From: Pedobacter miscanthi
GTDB lineage: Bacteria > Bacteroidota > Bacteroidia > Sphingobacteriales > Sphingobacteriaceae
Direction of reading: 5' to 3'
DNA: 64,000 nt
Assembly (NCBI RefSeq): GCF_003315595.1
Contig: NZ_QNQU01000001.1
Coordinates: 411,105-475,104, forward strand
Shown here: positions 17,767-26,273 of the stretch, one piece after another
Layout of the letters: each line of letters starts with the position of its first letter
Position numbering within the stretch: position 1 is the stretch's first letter
The notes under the pieces: generated by a model
Seen by the model: the letters and a program-made list of their open reading frames with translations, nothing else
The model's database searches: none
Told to the model about the DNA's origin: nothing
Position numbers and translations under genes: made by a program

Positions 17767-18134
17767 AGCTCAAAATTTTCTAAAGATTGTTTGATATAAG
17801 TTTTTAATTCAGGGTGCTGCTGAAACAGGTAATGGATAGAAAAAGCGATAAAACGGTTCATGTCAATTCCCGAGGCCAGCTTAAAACTGTTCAACAGTTT
17901 TACCGTCCTGGAATCCAGCCTTGGGTGGAGCATGTGTGTATTGGCTGAACAGTCAAATCCGCTCATCGCCTCCAGGATCGCCCCTGCAGCAACTATCACT
18001 TTCTTATCCTTCACCTGTTTAGCTAATGGCGGAGCAGGCTTTCCAGGCTCACCACGCGCCCCCGGCCTGCTATCAGGGGATGATGAAATTGATCTGCGCA
18101 GTTCATCCGCGATCGAAGTAATTTTTTTTTCCAT
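17763..18134 (-). CDS. TraB-position accessory protein (DUF3408-like)
   Basis: This 123-residue soluble protein has a proline- and charge-rich N-terminal half (about 1-45) and a helical C-terminal half with PRLDSRTVKLLNSFKLASGIDMNRFIAF. The second half resembles a ribbon-helix-helix or small DNA-binding module of the kind seen in TraB/DUF3408 proteins beside ParA-like TraA. It lies 22 bp after the ParA gene and overlaps the next gene by 4 bp. A partner role with ParA in element maintenance or relaxosome placement is inferred from context. Confidence 0.65.
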   Translation of the reverse strand: MEKKITSIADELRRSISSSPDSRPGARGEPGKPAPPLAKQVKDKKVIVAAGAILEAMSGFDCSANTHMLHPRLDSRTVKLLNSFKLASGIDMNRFIAFSIHYLFQQHPELKTYIKQSLENFEL

Positions 18135-18156
18135 AATAGGTTGTTAGGTTAAGGAG

Positions 18157-18789
18157 TCAGGAATCCGAAAGGCCAATATGGCTTTCGTAAATCTTTTCAA
18201 AGACAGGCAGGATAATGGGATAAAGTACCAGAGGCGTCTGAAACGTGCTCGTCCGCTGAAAATCCACCCGGTCAGAAATCGGCGCAGTCAAAGATCCAAA
18301 GCGGATCAGCTGATGCTCTACCTCGGTCTGGGTTTCGTACTTTACGTTTCCCTTTACCCTATTGGGCACAAAAAATACCGGAACATCCTTATTTATTTTT
18401 TTAAGCACTACAGAAAAAAGTATCGTAGAATCAAAACTGAGTTCATCATAAGAAAAAGGGCAGAACACCAGGTCCGCAGAGGCGAATACCGGCATCAGGC
18501 CATCATCATCAAGTTTGCCGGGAAGATCAATGATCACAATATGTTCAGGGCTTTGGGAAAGCACAGTGAACATGGAAGGAAAATGTTCCAGTCCCGCCGC
18601 GATGACCTCATAGGGTTCAGTGTTCTCCAGTATCTTGGCTTTCTCATATTTCTGGGCCAGCGACTGCTGGTAATCCATATCAATAACAGTAACCCGGCGT
18701 TTTTTAACAAGGGTTAAAAAATTAGCGAGCAATAACGTGAGCGTGCTTTTGCCAGCCCCCCCCTTTTGATTTCCAATAATTATAAGCAT
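18157..18789 (-). CDS. traA: ParA-family ATPase (TraA)
   Basis: This 210-residue protein starts with the deviant Walker A motif GNQKGGAGKST (residues 6-16), followed by VIDMDYQQS (A' region) and HIVIIDLPGKLDDD. These place it in the ParA/Soj/MinD family of partition-type ATPases. In Bacteroides CTns the corresponding gene is traA, between mobilisation and tra genes. It lies 15 bp after the relaxase gene. It may position the element or relaxosome, or stabilise the excised circle; this is family knowledge, not visible here. Confidence 0.9.
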   Translation of the reverse strand: MLIIIGNQKGGAGKSTLTLLLANFLTLVKKRRVTVIDMDYQQSLAQKYEKAKILENTEPYEVIAAGLEHFPSMFTVLSQSPEHIVIIDLPGKLDDDGLMPVFASADLVFCPFSYDELSFDSTILFSVVLKKINKDVPVFFVPNRVKGNVKYETQTEVEHQLIRFGSLTAPISDRVDFQRTSTFQTPLVLYPIILPVFEKIYESHIGLSDS

Positions 18790-18804
18790 GATTATATTTT
18801 TAGT

Positions 18805-19965
18805 TTAACGTGTATTGGTCCGGGCCATGCCCTTTCGCTGGCGGTTACGGCCAAGAATGGCCTCATCATCAATATCATCTGCCAAGTCCGGCAGGTTCAC
18901 TATTGAGCTATCTAAGCCAGAAAAGACTATACTGTTTTCCAAAGCAGATGTGAAGCCGGAAGTACCTGTCGAATTATCTCTGGCGGTTTCTATAATTGCC
19001 TGCGCGGGCATTGAACCATTAAAAATCCCACCAGAATTTTCACTAACCAGCACCGACATTTTCATCACTTCAGAACCTTTGAATACATTTTGTTCTGCAT
19101 GGTCAATAATAGTATAGCCGTATGGCAAATGTTCAGCTGAAAAGTGGAAAATGAGCTGGACACCAAATTTTGAATAAAGAAAATCACCCAGCTGAGAGCC
19201 ATAACGGAAAATAGGTTCAGGTTTCTCATGGCCCGAAGAGTTCCGGTCCATCAATGAAGGATTATATTGAAGCTTATATTTTTCGATGATCTTTTTAAGC
19301 TGTGAAATCCGCTTCAACCTGCTCTTGTCAAAAGCGGAGGTAAAGAGCAGATCAACTTCAACGGGATCAATTTCCAAACTCTGACCATCCCGTCCACTGA
19401 TTTCAAGCATTTCATTCTTTATACTGGAGAGAAATCCCTTTAGTTCTAAAAGTAGCCTGAACTGCGCCACTGTTGAAAAACGATATTTGTAAAGATTGGC
19501 GACTACCACCTTAATATCATCCTGCTCTAAAACCTGTGAAAGCATCTTGATTGATCTCAGTTTTTCAAAGGCCGAAGATATCTTTTTGCCACCCTTATCG
19601 ATTCTGGTGGATACCGCATGAACATGGTTGTTCTTTGTATCATTATGAAATACAAGCAGGTAGGGATTCTTTCCGTAACCCATTTTTGAAAGCCAGTTAT
19701 GGGCAACCCTAGTGAGTTCATCCTTAAGCGTTAATTTACCCTTGGTCGAAATGACCGCATGAAACTGGGGCTTCGCCACCCTTTTGTTTACCGAGGATAC
19801 CGCTTTAAAATAATTGATATAGTCCGATGGCCTAAGCTCAGAAAGGAATTGGAGCGCCCCAAAGTTGGAAACATTGACCAGTTCACCTTTCCCCTGCTCA
19901 ACCTTGTCGGTATTATAATCCACTCCGGAAAAGCTGGCCGAGGAAGAAAGTATCTTTACAATCAT
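18805..19965 (-). CDS. mobB: Relaxase/mobilisation nuclease (MobB)
   Basis: This 386-residue relaxase nicks one strand at oriT and stays attached to it. The HUH-type metal site is explicit: HNDTKNNHVHAV with His107, His114 and His116. An N-terminal Tyr17 in GVDYNTDKV is a good candidate for the DNA-linked tyrosine. This pattern fits the Relaxase (PF03432-type) family of Bacteroidetes MobB proteins. The C-terminal third is polar and probably carries DNA-binding or coupling contacts. mobA lies upstream across a 285-bp gap; traA follows 15 bp downstream. Confidence 0.92.
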   Translation of the reverse strand: MIVKILSSSASFSGVDYNTDKVEQGKGELVNVSNFGALQFLSELRPSDYINYFKAVSSVNKRVAKPQFHAVISTKGKLTLKDELTRVAHNWLSKMGYGKNPYLLVFHNDTKNNHVHAVSTRIDKGGKKISSAFEKLRSIKMLSQVLEQDDIKVVVANLYKYRFSTVAQFRLLLELKGFLSSIKNEMLEISGRDGQSLEIDPVEVDLLFTSAFDKSRLKRISQLKKIIEKYKLQYNPSLMDRNSSGHEKPEPIFRYGSQLGDFLYSKFGVQLIFHFSAEHLPYGYTIIDHAEQNVFKGSEVMKMSVLVSENSGGIFNGSMPAQAIIETARDNSTGTSGFTSALENSIVFSGLDSSIVNLPDLADDIDDEAILGRNRQRKGMARTNTR

Positions 19966-20250
19966 ATAGCAGGTTATTCAAGGTTACTGCTCAGCAGTGA
20001 TCAGGTTATTAAGATCTGCTGTTAGCAAATTATCTGGATAGCCAGCCAACTAGAAACACAGTTATTTGATTTCACTGTTAACTGTAAAGCTTAATAACCA
20101 GATCATCAGCTGCCAGGCCACTAAGCTATCTAAATAGCCATATAACTGAGTAACCAAAGAACCCTCTAAAAACATAACAACAGAACCAGGCAACCATATA
20201 GCCAGTCTTTCCGGATCCGTATGGTACACAAAAAATAAACCATCACCACT
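19966..20250 (-). other. 285-bp spacer between mobA and mobB
   Basis: No reading frame of note. The stretch is built of recurrent short words such as AGCCA, TAACTG and CCATATA. It contains one small inverted repeat, ACAGTTA (20058-20064) and TAACTGT (20079-20085). It may hold the mobB promoter or relaxosome contacts. I see no clear nic-site motif. Confidence 0.4.
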
Positions 20251-20655
20251 CTACTTTCCTGTCAGCCTGATCACTCTTCGCATCAGTACTTCCAAACGTT
20301 TTTGGATCTCCTGATAATTTCCGAGCAAAATATTATACCGTTCAACAACAACCAAAGAAAGGATGCCCTGTCTGTTAAGTGCATTCGCATACTTCGCCAA
20401 CTGATTAATATTCTTACCGATCCTACCCATTTCAGTTCCCAAAAGATCAAGCGCAGCTATAAGTTGCCCCGCGTTTATGATGATACGATCTGAGCCTCCC
20501 AGGATCCTGTTTCTGATCAGATCAGCCTTATTTATACCCAAAGTCTTCTCCAGCTTTAAGATAAGCTCATACTCTTCCCCTGTAAAACGCACATCAATCT
20601 TTTGATCCCGCTTTCCCCTCACTAACGGAGGTCTTCCAAGCTGTTTTTTATTCAT
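20251..20655 (-). CDS. mobA: Relaxosome accessory protein MobA
   Basis: This 134-residue basic protein has KIDVRFTGEEYELILKLEKTLGINKADLIRNRIL (about 23-56), a ribbon-helix-helix style DNA-binding motif. A conserved GRIGKNINQLAKYANA helix (about 87-102) follows, the hallmark of MobC/MobA relaxosome accessory proteins. It binds near oriT and helps the relaxase load. A conserved-looking noncoding stretch (20656-20863) lies immediately upstream and may be oriT. Identification is confident from motif and gene order. Confidence 0.9.
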   Translation of the reverse strand: MNKKQLGRPPLVRGKRDQKIDVRFTGEEYELILKLEKTLGINKADLIRNRILGGSDRIIINAGQLIAALDLLGTEMGRIGKNINQLAKYANALNRQGILSLVVVERYNILLGNYQEIQKRLEVLMRRVIRLTGK

Positions 20656-20863
20656 AACTTATTTATATAGGTAACTCAGAAAAAGAAAACGAGCCGCGAG
20701 TTTTCTAACCCCTGATGGTGGACGCAGGGCGCAGCCCAAGGCCAGTCTTCAGGGCAAGGGGCTTTTTGGCTGTAAGGAAATACCGCAGGGATTTTCGTCG
20801 GACAAAAAGACATCTTGCGTGTATAAAAAGCAGAAGTTACCCATATATACCCTATTCATGGAT
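20656..20863. other. Candidate oriT region upstream of mobA
   Basis: This 208-bp noncoding stretch is GC-richer and more structured than the neighbouring spacers. It has G-rich runs near 20725-20765 (GCAGGGCGCAGCCC, GGGCAAGGGGC) followed by a TCTTGCGTGT motif near 20811-20820. Its position directly before mobA, next to a relaxosome gene, and its sequence style resemble transfer origins of Bacteroidetes elements. The nic site is not demonstrated. Confidence 0.45.
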
Positions 20864-21139
20864 CTATAAAAAGCGGATAAGACTTTTAGCCTTATGGACC
20901 GCTTCTATTTCCAGCCGCTCAATCCGCCAGGACGCAGAATGGTCTCCATCCTTTCGTGCAGTGATGAACCCCTCAGTTATCCAGTGATCAACATTCCTTC
21001 TTCCATATAACCTGAAAGCTTCCGCCTTTTTAAGATAAGGCCTTAATTTGCCTATCCTGCAAAGTGCTGTCCTTGCGCCCATTTCCGCTGCCTCTGCAAG
21101 CAATTTTTCCAGCGTGTAAATGTTGATCTGTATTTCCAT
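20864..21139 (-). CDS. Helix-turn-helix DNA-binding protein, ICE regulator A
   Basis: This 91-residue protein starts MEIQINIYTL (the Met at 21139 is preferred over 21166). Its core, KAEAFRLYGRRNVDHWITEGFI (about residues 37-58), is shared in order with the neighbouring 106-residue protein (SEAYALYGRTNVDRWISEQLI). The pattern is a winged-helix/MerR-like excisionase fold in which 'EAxxLYGRxNVxxWI' forms the recognition helix region. Such proteins often control excision or transfer genes. A strong terminator (21147-21176) lies just upstream, so it is transcribed separately from gene B. Confidence 0.75.
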   Translation of the reverse strand: MEIQINIYTLEKLLAEAAEMGARTALCRIGKLRPYLKKAEAFRLYGRRNVDHWITEGFITARKDGDHSASWRIERLEIEAVHKAKSLIRFL

Positions 21140-21146
21140 AAAAAAA

Positions 21147-21176
21147 TCCAAAAAAAAAGAGGCCACATGGCCTCTT
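21147..21176 (-). terminator. Strong rho-independent terminator between the two HTH genes
   Basis: On the minus strand the stem AAGAGGCC, a 4-nt loop and GGCCTCTT (21176-21157) are followed by a long T run (A run on the plus strand). It separates transcription of regulator B (21370-21690) from regulator A. Confidence 0.85.
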
Positions 21177-21369
21177 AATTACCTAAACTAAACACAAAAC
21201 TCAAAGTTTTCGGTGGTCGGAACTACTCACGTCAATCCATACGGACCGGGCCCTCGCCTGCCCCTGCGCTTTCATCATATTGATACGATCTCAACTTCGC
21301 AGGATTTTCCGCTCATCGCGGAATAATGCTTCATTCCAGTATGTCAAAGAACAGATGCCAGAAAGCACC

Positions 21370-21690
21370 CTAACGTTCTGCCACAGGCAGATAACTGATC
21401 CTATTGCTCTTAAAAGCAACAGCCTCCAGTTCTTTTCTGGAAATGGATTTTCTCAAGATCCCACCAGTACCAATTTTGGCGACAATGAGCTGCTCGGAAA
21501 TCCATCTGTCTACATTGGTCCTGCCATAAAGCGCATAAGCTTCCGATAAGGAAAGCCATTGCCTCAATAGCCCTTCATCACGGAAACATTTTTCCGACCC
21601 GGCCTTAACGGCCGATTGAAATAAGATGGACAGCTCTTTTGTAGAAATCATATTAGCATTGAAACCAGTTATATAGGTTTCATTGTCCAA
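21370..21690 (-). CDS. Helix-turn-helix DNA-binding protein, ICE regulator B
   Basis: This 106-residue paralogue of regulator A has the shared block SEAYALYGRTNVDRWISEQLI (about 49-69) and a following beta-wing-like GTGGILRKSISRKELEAV. An N-terminal helix (STKELSILFQSAVKAGSEK) precedes it. An internal Met at residue 14 could be the true start. A 190-bp noncoding interval separates it from regulator A. It lies 300 bp from a tRNA gene and at the edge of the mobilisation region, consistent with a regulator or excision factor. The DNA-binding role is inferred from the motif. Confidence 0.75.
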   Translation of the reverse strand: MDNETYITGFNANMISTKELSILFQSAVKAGSEKCFRDEGLLRQWLSLSEAYALYGRTNVDRWISEQLIVAKIGTGGILRKSISRKELEAVAFKSNRISYLPVAER

Positions 21691-21978
21691 ACGTATCTAT
21701 GAATCAAAAAAAATGGAATTTTTGGACCGAAATGGACCATATTAGGCTTTAAATGAGCTATTAGTGAGCTCCCGGGGGTAGATATAGATAAAAGTCCATC
21801 GCTCCGTATCCTTATCTATCATCAATTTTTAGCCAATACCTGGAAAATTCAGCTGTCCAGCGGTTAACTTGCTTTGTTATACCAAATGCTGATTTATGAA
21901 AATCTTCGCAGAAGAAGATCCAAGGGAAAATAAGTGTATTTTTTATTCAAAATGCAAAAAAAATAAGTTTTCAAATCC
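21691..21978. other. Spacer between ICE regulator B and tRNA-Arg
   Basis: About 290 bp without a credible gene. It may hold the junction between the conjugation block and other DNA. Its right end grades into the tRNA promoter. I found no repeat of the tRNA end here. Confidence 0.4.
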
Positions 21979-21986
21979 TATATTTG
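21979..21986 (+). promoter_or_regulatory. Bacteroidetes -7 promoter element for tRNA-Arg
   Basis: TATATTTG matches the TAnnTTTG -7 consensus exactly and sits 11 bp before the mature tRNA start. A clear -33 TTTG element is not evident, which is common in this phylum. Confidence 0.6.
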
Positions 21987-21997
21987 CAGCCTCAAGC

Positions 21998-22069
21998 GTT
22001 CCCGTAGTTCAATGGATAGAATTGCTGATTCCGGTTCAGTTGATATGAGTTCGAATCTCGTCGGGAACA
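21998..22069 (+). tRNA. tRNA-Arg (anticodon CCG)
   Basis: The 72-nt cloverleaf has a 7-bp acceptor stem GTTCCCG/CGGGAAC. The anticodon stem GCTGA/TCAGT holds the 7-nt loop TTCCGGT, giving anticodon CCG (Arg, codon CGG). The T arm ATGAG-TTCGAAT-CTCGT has one wobble pair. The discriminator base is A and CCA is not encoded, as is usual in Bacteroidota. It sits between the conjugation block and metabolic genes, with a promoter element upstream and a terminator downstream. Confidence 0.93.
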
Positions 22070-22078
22070 CTAACCAAA

Positions 22079-22108
22079 CCTTGCCATTACAATTGGCAGG
22101 GTTTTTTT
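22079..22108 (+). terminator. Terminator of tRNA-Arg
   Basis: CCTTGCCA (22079-22086) pairs with TGGCAGGG (22094-22101) with one G-T wobble, followed immediately by seven T. This is a standard rho-independent terminator 10 nt past the tRNA. Confidence 0.88.
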
Positions 22109-22169
22109 GAAACATTTTTTATCCATTCTACCAAATATTTAGATTTGCAGTCATCAAATACATGACCTT

Positions 22170-22430
22170 ATGGATTGGTCCACCTATTTTTATACGGGAA
22201 TCGATGGTAGGCGATTTGCCTGCCGATTGATTATTTTACATACGCGGATGCAAACCATCTATAGTTTCCGTAGCATTACTGGCGGGGTAATTTTAAATAT
22301 TACCAAACAAGCAAAGAGCTGGAAATACCATAGTGGCAGCAGGTATTATAAGGATAGTTGGATAGCAGAATTAGGGAATCAGGTCGATTCAGGATTAGAT
22401 CTACCGGCCTTGAAGCAGATATTTTCATAA
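22170..22430 (+). CDS. Small hypothetical protein
   Basis: This 86-residue open frame has no recognised domain, signal peptide or membrane segment. It has a plausible globular composition with aromatic and basic residues (WKYHSGSRYYKDSWIAELG near 51-69). No strong ribosome-binding site precedes the ATG, and an internal Met at residue 27 is an alternative start. It may be a genuine short gene or the remains of one. No function is suggested. Confidence 0.4.
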   Translation: MDWSTYFYTGIDGRRFACRLIILHTRMQTIYSFRSITGGVILNITKQAKSWKYHSGSRYYKDSWIAELGNQVDSGLDLPALKQIFS

Positions 22431-22508
22431 AGAAGATAGCCAGAAAATCATTCCCCACGTACGGTAATCGATATCCATTTGAATAAAATACCAATCACCG
22501 CCGTTTTC

Positions 22509-24053
22509 TTATTTGCCAATATTAATTGGCACCCCCACTTTAACACCAAAAGAAAACTTATCATGCAGGGGAACCGCCTCCTTTTTCACATAAGTGACCG
22601 AATTTTTAAGATTCGACCAAGCGACATACGGAATAATTGACAAAAGGTTTACGCTTTCTTTCACACTGGACTTCAAGTTATACAATAGCCCAAATTCAGC
22701 GGGGAACTGATGACGATTTACCCAAGGTTTACCATAAATGAAGCCAACCTTCGCATAAAAACCAGGAATAAATGGCTTCGTCCACGGGCTTACATAGCCT
22801 TCAAAACTAAAATCTGTTCCAAAGCCGGCCAGATACTCTCCTTTATACGCCGTACCTGTTTCCTCACTGCTTATCGTAGATCCTTCAGGGGCAGCAAGGC
22901 TTTGAGTTGTTTTATAGCTAAATTTCTCCATCTCCTCAAGGGAGTTTGTCCGTTTTGGTGTAACAGATAAAATACCTAACCAGAAACGGTTGCTGGTGTT
23001 GGGATATTTGCGATAGATACTATAAGCTAACCTTAAAGCCGGAACAAAGCTATTTGCAGGGGATAAAGAAACCGGGTTTTCATGGTATAACTGGAAAGAT
23101 GTATTGCTAATGCTCGGACTGATGTTGAACCAGTTAATCAAAATACTGTGATAACGGCTTTTATTCATATTCAACTCGGCCAAAGCCAAAGAATCCTTCG
23201 CCAAAGAAATAGATCTCAATCCGAGTTGGTAATTTTTCTCAAAATTTACAGACTGGGAGCGTGAAATAGAATCAGTAAGCTTCGGGCCTACACTGACAAA
23301 GGCATTTTGTTCCGCATTTTTCCAGCGGCTAACAAAATGTGAAAGCGCGTCTTCCAATTTTGGATCGGTAACCCCATAAAGTGCCAGCACCTCCAATATC
23401 AGTTTAGTCTCCCGTGTAATCAGATCGTTATCCACTGGCACTTTTTTATATTTAAGATATAACGCCTTAAAATTATCAACTGTTGGAGACATAAAAAAAA
23501 CTTTATCTGAAAGTACCTGGTGAATGATGCCAATTTTTATATACTTATTAATCCTTGAAAGACTGTCAGAAAGCGCAAGCTGCCTGTCCTTAAGAAACAA
23601 ATCGTCAGTACGCTTCTTGGTATCCTCCCGCAGATAAAACCCGCTATTGCGCCATGGAGAAAGCATATTTAAACCAAAACTGGCCTTAAATACACCACTT
23701 GTTTTATTTTTGGAAAACACCTCCATCAAGCCTTCCTTGGCGCCTGCAACCAACTCCAGGTTCAGTATGTATTTTTTGGATTTGCTGACATGCACATTAC
23801 CTGAAAGGGTGATACTGGGTTTAACCGTTTCAACTTTTACACCGCTCACCGGGGTCTGTGTACCCAAAATGGCAAAACTATAATTATTGACAAGAAATTG
23901 GTTAAAAGCATAAGGGGAGAGCGGATGGCCTTCTACTTTTTGCAATAAAATGTTTTCGGGAATCGAATCCACTTTAACGGTTTGCCCGATGGCACAATAG
24001 GAATAAATGAGGAATACCATACCTAAAGGCATGATTTTTAAAAAGAGGTTCAT
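22509..24053 (-). CDS. Exported protein of unknown function, outer-membrane-like
   Basis: This 514-residue protein has a signal peptide ending near AIGQ (residues 21-24). The mature part contains many alternating hydrophobic and aromatic segments. It ends with strands such as FSFGVKVGVPINIGK, in the style of outer-membrane beta proteins, though the C-terminal residue is Lys rather than Phe. The middle (about 170-290) is helical and charged. It is monocistronic and faces away from the TlpA genes. Surface or outer-membrane location is inferred from composition. Confidence 0.7.
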   Translation of the reverse strand: MNLFLKIMPLGMVFLIYSYCAIGQTVKVDSIPENILLQKVEGHPLSPYAFNQFLVNNYSFAILGTQTPVSGVKVETVKPSITLSGNVHVSKSKKYILNLELVAGAKEGLMEVFSKNKTSGVFKASFGLNMLSPWRNSGFYLREDTKKRTDDLFLKDRQLALSDSLSRINKYIKIGIIHQVLSDKVFFMSPTVDNFKALYLKYKKVPVDNDLITRETKLILEVLALYGVTDPKLEDALSHFVSRWKNAEQNAFVSVGPKLTDSISRSQSVNFEKNYQLGLRSISLAKDSLALAELNMNKSRYHSILINWFNISPSISNTSFQLYHENPVSLSPANSFVPALRLAYSIYRKYPNTSNRFWLGILSVTPKRTNSLEEMEKFSYKTTQSLAAPEGSTISSEETGTAYKGEYLAGFGTDFSFEGYVSPWTKPFIPGFYAKVGFIYGKPWVNRHQFPAEFGLLYNLKSSVKESVNLLSIIPYVAWSNLKNSVTYVKKEAVPLHDKFSFGVKVGVPINIGK

Positions 24054-24631
24054 AAGAGCGCATTTGTTTCAGCTAATTTACTGATTTTTACGATAAAAAG
24101 AAATATGACGAATTAGCGGGTATAATCGTAACAGTATGTCCAGCAGTACCAATCCATTATCATTCCCTAATGTCGATATTTATCAGTCCCACCTTGTATT
24201 CTATTTTTAGCCCCTCTATATCAGGAGTTTCATTGGCAAGCCCCTTTAGCTAATCCCCAGTATGCTGCAGATGAATTCATCCATAGTTGTTAATGTGATT
24301 AATTTCCATAGTAAGCATTGTAAATTCCGATAGTTAATCAAATCTGTGTACAGTTTTACCCGAAATGGAATGACGAGTCTCGGGGCTTTTCCCATCAAAA
24401 GTCCATAAATCACTGACAAACAATAACCTCCAACTCTTATGCTGACCACCAAAATTGTGGCCGGACTAAATTCTTTGAAATACTCGAGGAGGGCCTTCCG
24501 AATCCTTTAAGAACATTTTCAATCATATATTTTTTTATTCCTAATACTCCATTGTCGTTAGCTAACTGTATAAGTATTAAAAAGGGGAATATGCTCCCGA
24601 AATCAATTAACCAAATTAATTCATAAAACAA
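24054..24631. other. Intergenic region upstream of two divergent genes
   Basis: About 580 bp between the divergently transcribed exported-protein gene and the first tlpA-like gene. Only short, overlapping spurious frames are present. It should contain both promoters, but no convincing element was identified. Confidence 0.4.
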
Positions 24632-25834
24632 ATGCAAAGCAACCAAGCTAAATTAAGATTATCAATTGCTTCCTTGGGGATTTTAGGATTTGCCCTAATG
24701 CCGATCCATGGATTTGCACAAAAACTGACAGGAGATTACACCATAAAAGGGTCTGTCAAAGAACTAAATCCCGTACCTTCCAAACTGTATTTGCTTAAAG
24801 CGACAGAAGGTGGCACCGAAACCGACAGTTGTGATGTAACCGACGGAAAATATGAATTTTCCGGGCATCTCAACGGGGTGGTAAGAAGAGTACAGCTCCT
24901 TGATCCATCCAAGACAAAAGGCGGCATGAATAAAGACATGTTTTCTTTCCTGTTAGTACCTGGAATAACAACGGTAATCACAGTTGACCGCCTAAAAAGC
25001 TCAACATTCTCCCCTACTTCTCCAGAACTTACTAAGCTCGAATCCCAACAAATCGCTCAATACAATAAAGTTGCGGACAGCATTACCCGCATCACACAAA
25101 CCGCTGAATATCGTTCAAGCCCAGTACTTCAACAGGCTGTACAAATGAAAGTAGCTGATCTTTTTGCCAACGCTCAGGTAATGATTATAAATTATGTCAA
25201 AAATAATCCGAAATCACCGTTAAGCACTTATTATATGGTTTCAGGTGTTGTAACAGATAAAAAATTGAAGGTAAAAACTATTGATAGTTTGTTCAAGTCA
25301 CTGCCTGAAGATCAACAAATGATGATAAAAGATGAATATACTTCTGCTTTGGAAAAGAAGATAGCCCAGGAAGAACGGGATGGAGTAAATCTGGAAAAAT
25401 CAAAAACGTTCGGCGTCGGGAACATGGCAGCAGACTTTGTCCAAAAAGATAATTTCGGGAAAGAAGTTACCTTGTCATCCTATAAAGGACGTTATGTATT
25501 AATCGATTTTTGGGCAAGTTGGTGTGTTCCATGTAGGGCTGAAAATCCGAATGTCGTAAAAATTTTCAACACCTATAAAGACAGGGGCTTTTCGGTTTTA
25601 GGCGTTTCCCTTGATGGCGAAAAGACGAAAGATGCCTGGTTAGAGGCAATAAAAAAAGATCAGTTAAACTGGGCACAGGTGTCCGACCTTAAAGGCTTTG
25701 ACAACGAAGTAGCCCGTATATATGGAGTTAGCTCAATACCGCAGAATTTTTTAATCGACCCATCAGGTAAAATCGTTGGCGTGAATCTCCGGGGAAAAGA
25801 CCTTGAAGATAAAGTTGCTTCATTATTCAGATAA
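24632..25834 (+). CDS. TlpA-like thioredoxin-domain protein with N-terminal DUF4369-like domain, copy 1
   Basis: This 400-residue exported protein has a signal peptide ending near GFAQ (27-30). Next comes a beta domain with YTIKGSVKEL and DSCDVTDGKYEFSG (DUF4369-like, about 35-135), then a helical linker. The C-terminal thioredoxin fold contains DFWASWCVPCRAENP with Cys298 and Cys301, and the cis-Pro loop SSIPQNFLIDPSGKI. Such proteins are periplasmic or lipid-anchored thiol-disulfide oxidoreductases common in Bacteroidetes. A second copy follows after 440 bp. Confidence 0.9.
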   Translation: MQSNQAKLRLSIASLGILGFALMPIHGFAQKLTGDYTIKGSVKELNPVPSKLYLLKATEGGTETDSCDVTDGKYEFSGHLNGVVRRVQLLDPSKTKGGMNKDMFSFLLVPGITTVITVDRLKSSTFSPTSPELTKLESQQIAQYNKVADSITRITQTAEYRSSPVLQQAVQMKVADLFANAQVMIINYVKNNPKSPLSTYYMVSGVVTDKKLKVKTIDSLFKSLPEDQQMMIKDEYTSALEKKIAQEERDGVNLEKSKTFGVGNMAADFVQKDNFGKEVTLSSYKGRYVLIDFWASWCVPCRAENPNVVKIFNTYKDRGFSVLGVSLDGEKTKDAWLEAIKKDQLNWAQVSDLKGFDNEVARIYGVSSIPQNFLIDPSGKIVGVNLRGKDLEDKVASLFR

Positions 25835-26273
25835 ATCTTTTAAGATGATGTTTGAACATACTTGTATTACTGCTAATTGATCCTAATGTTGAAAACAATA
25901 GTGGACGAAGTGGACACATAGGTGCAAATGAGTGTAATTACTTAAACAAACTATATATTAATTTAAGCAGACTAACTTGAAGCCCCTGATTATGGTAATT
26001 TTTTGTATAGTTCATTGAATATTAAAGTCAGCCTTCATCCAGACCGGTATCTGAGCGGGTAACAAGAATGAAGAAGAAGACTGAAATTCTTAAAAGTTTA
26101 TTTCTCCCTGAGGTTCAATTTTGATCACAACAAATCAGTTCCTATTCCCCCTTGGATACCGTTCACCCCACCACTGCTAATTACCTGAATCTAAATACAA
26201 GCCAAAGGAATATGGACATACAAATGGTTGATGAAAAAATAGTAGTAACCATCTTCTACCTAACAAGAATTAA
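25835..26273. other. Intergenic region between the two tlpA-like genes
   Basis: About 440 bp, AT-rich, without a credible gene or hairpin. It separates two paralogues and may hold a promoter for the second transcription unit. Confidence 0.4.

Noticed and set aside
18178..18717. A 179-codon plus-strand frame
   Set aside because: It is the antisense shadow of the ParA-type traA gene, whose Walker A motif is clear on the other strand.
21998..22069. tRNA-Arg as the attachment site of the conjugation block
   Set aside because: The tra genes lie on the tRNA's 5' side, no integrase is adjacent and I could not see a direct repeat of the tRNA 3' end in the window.
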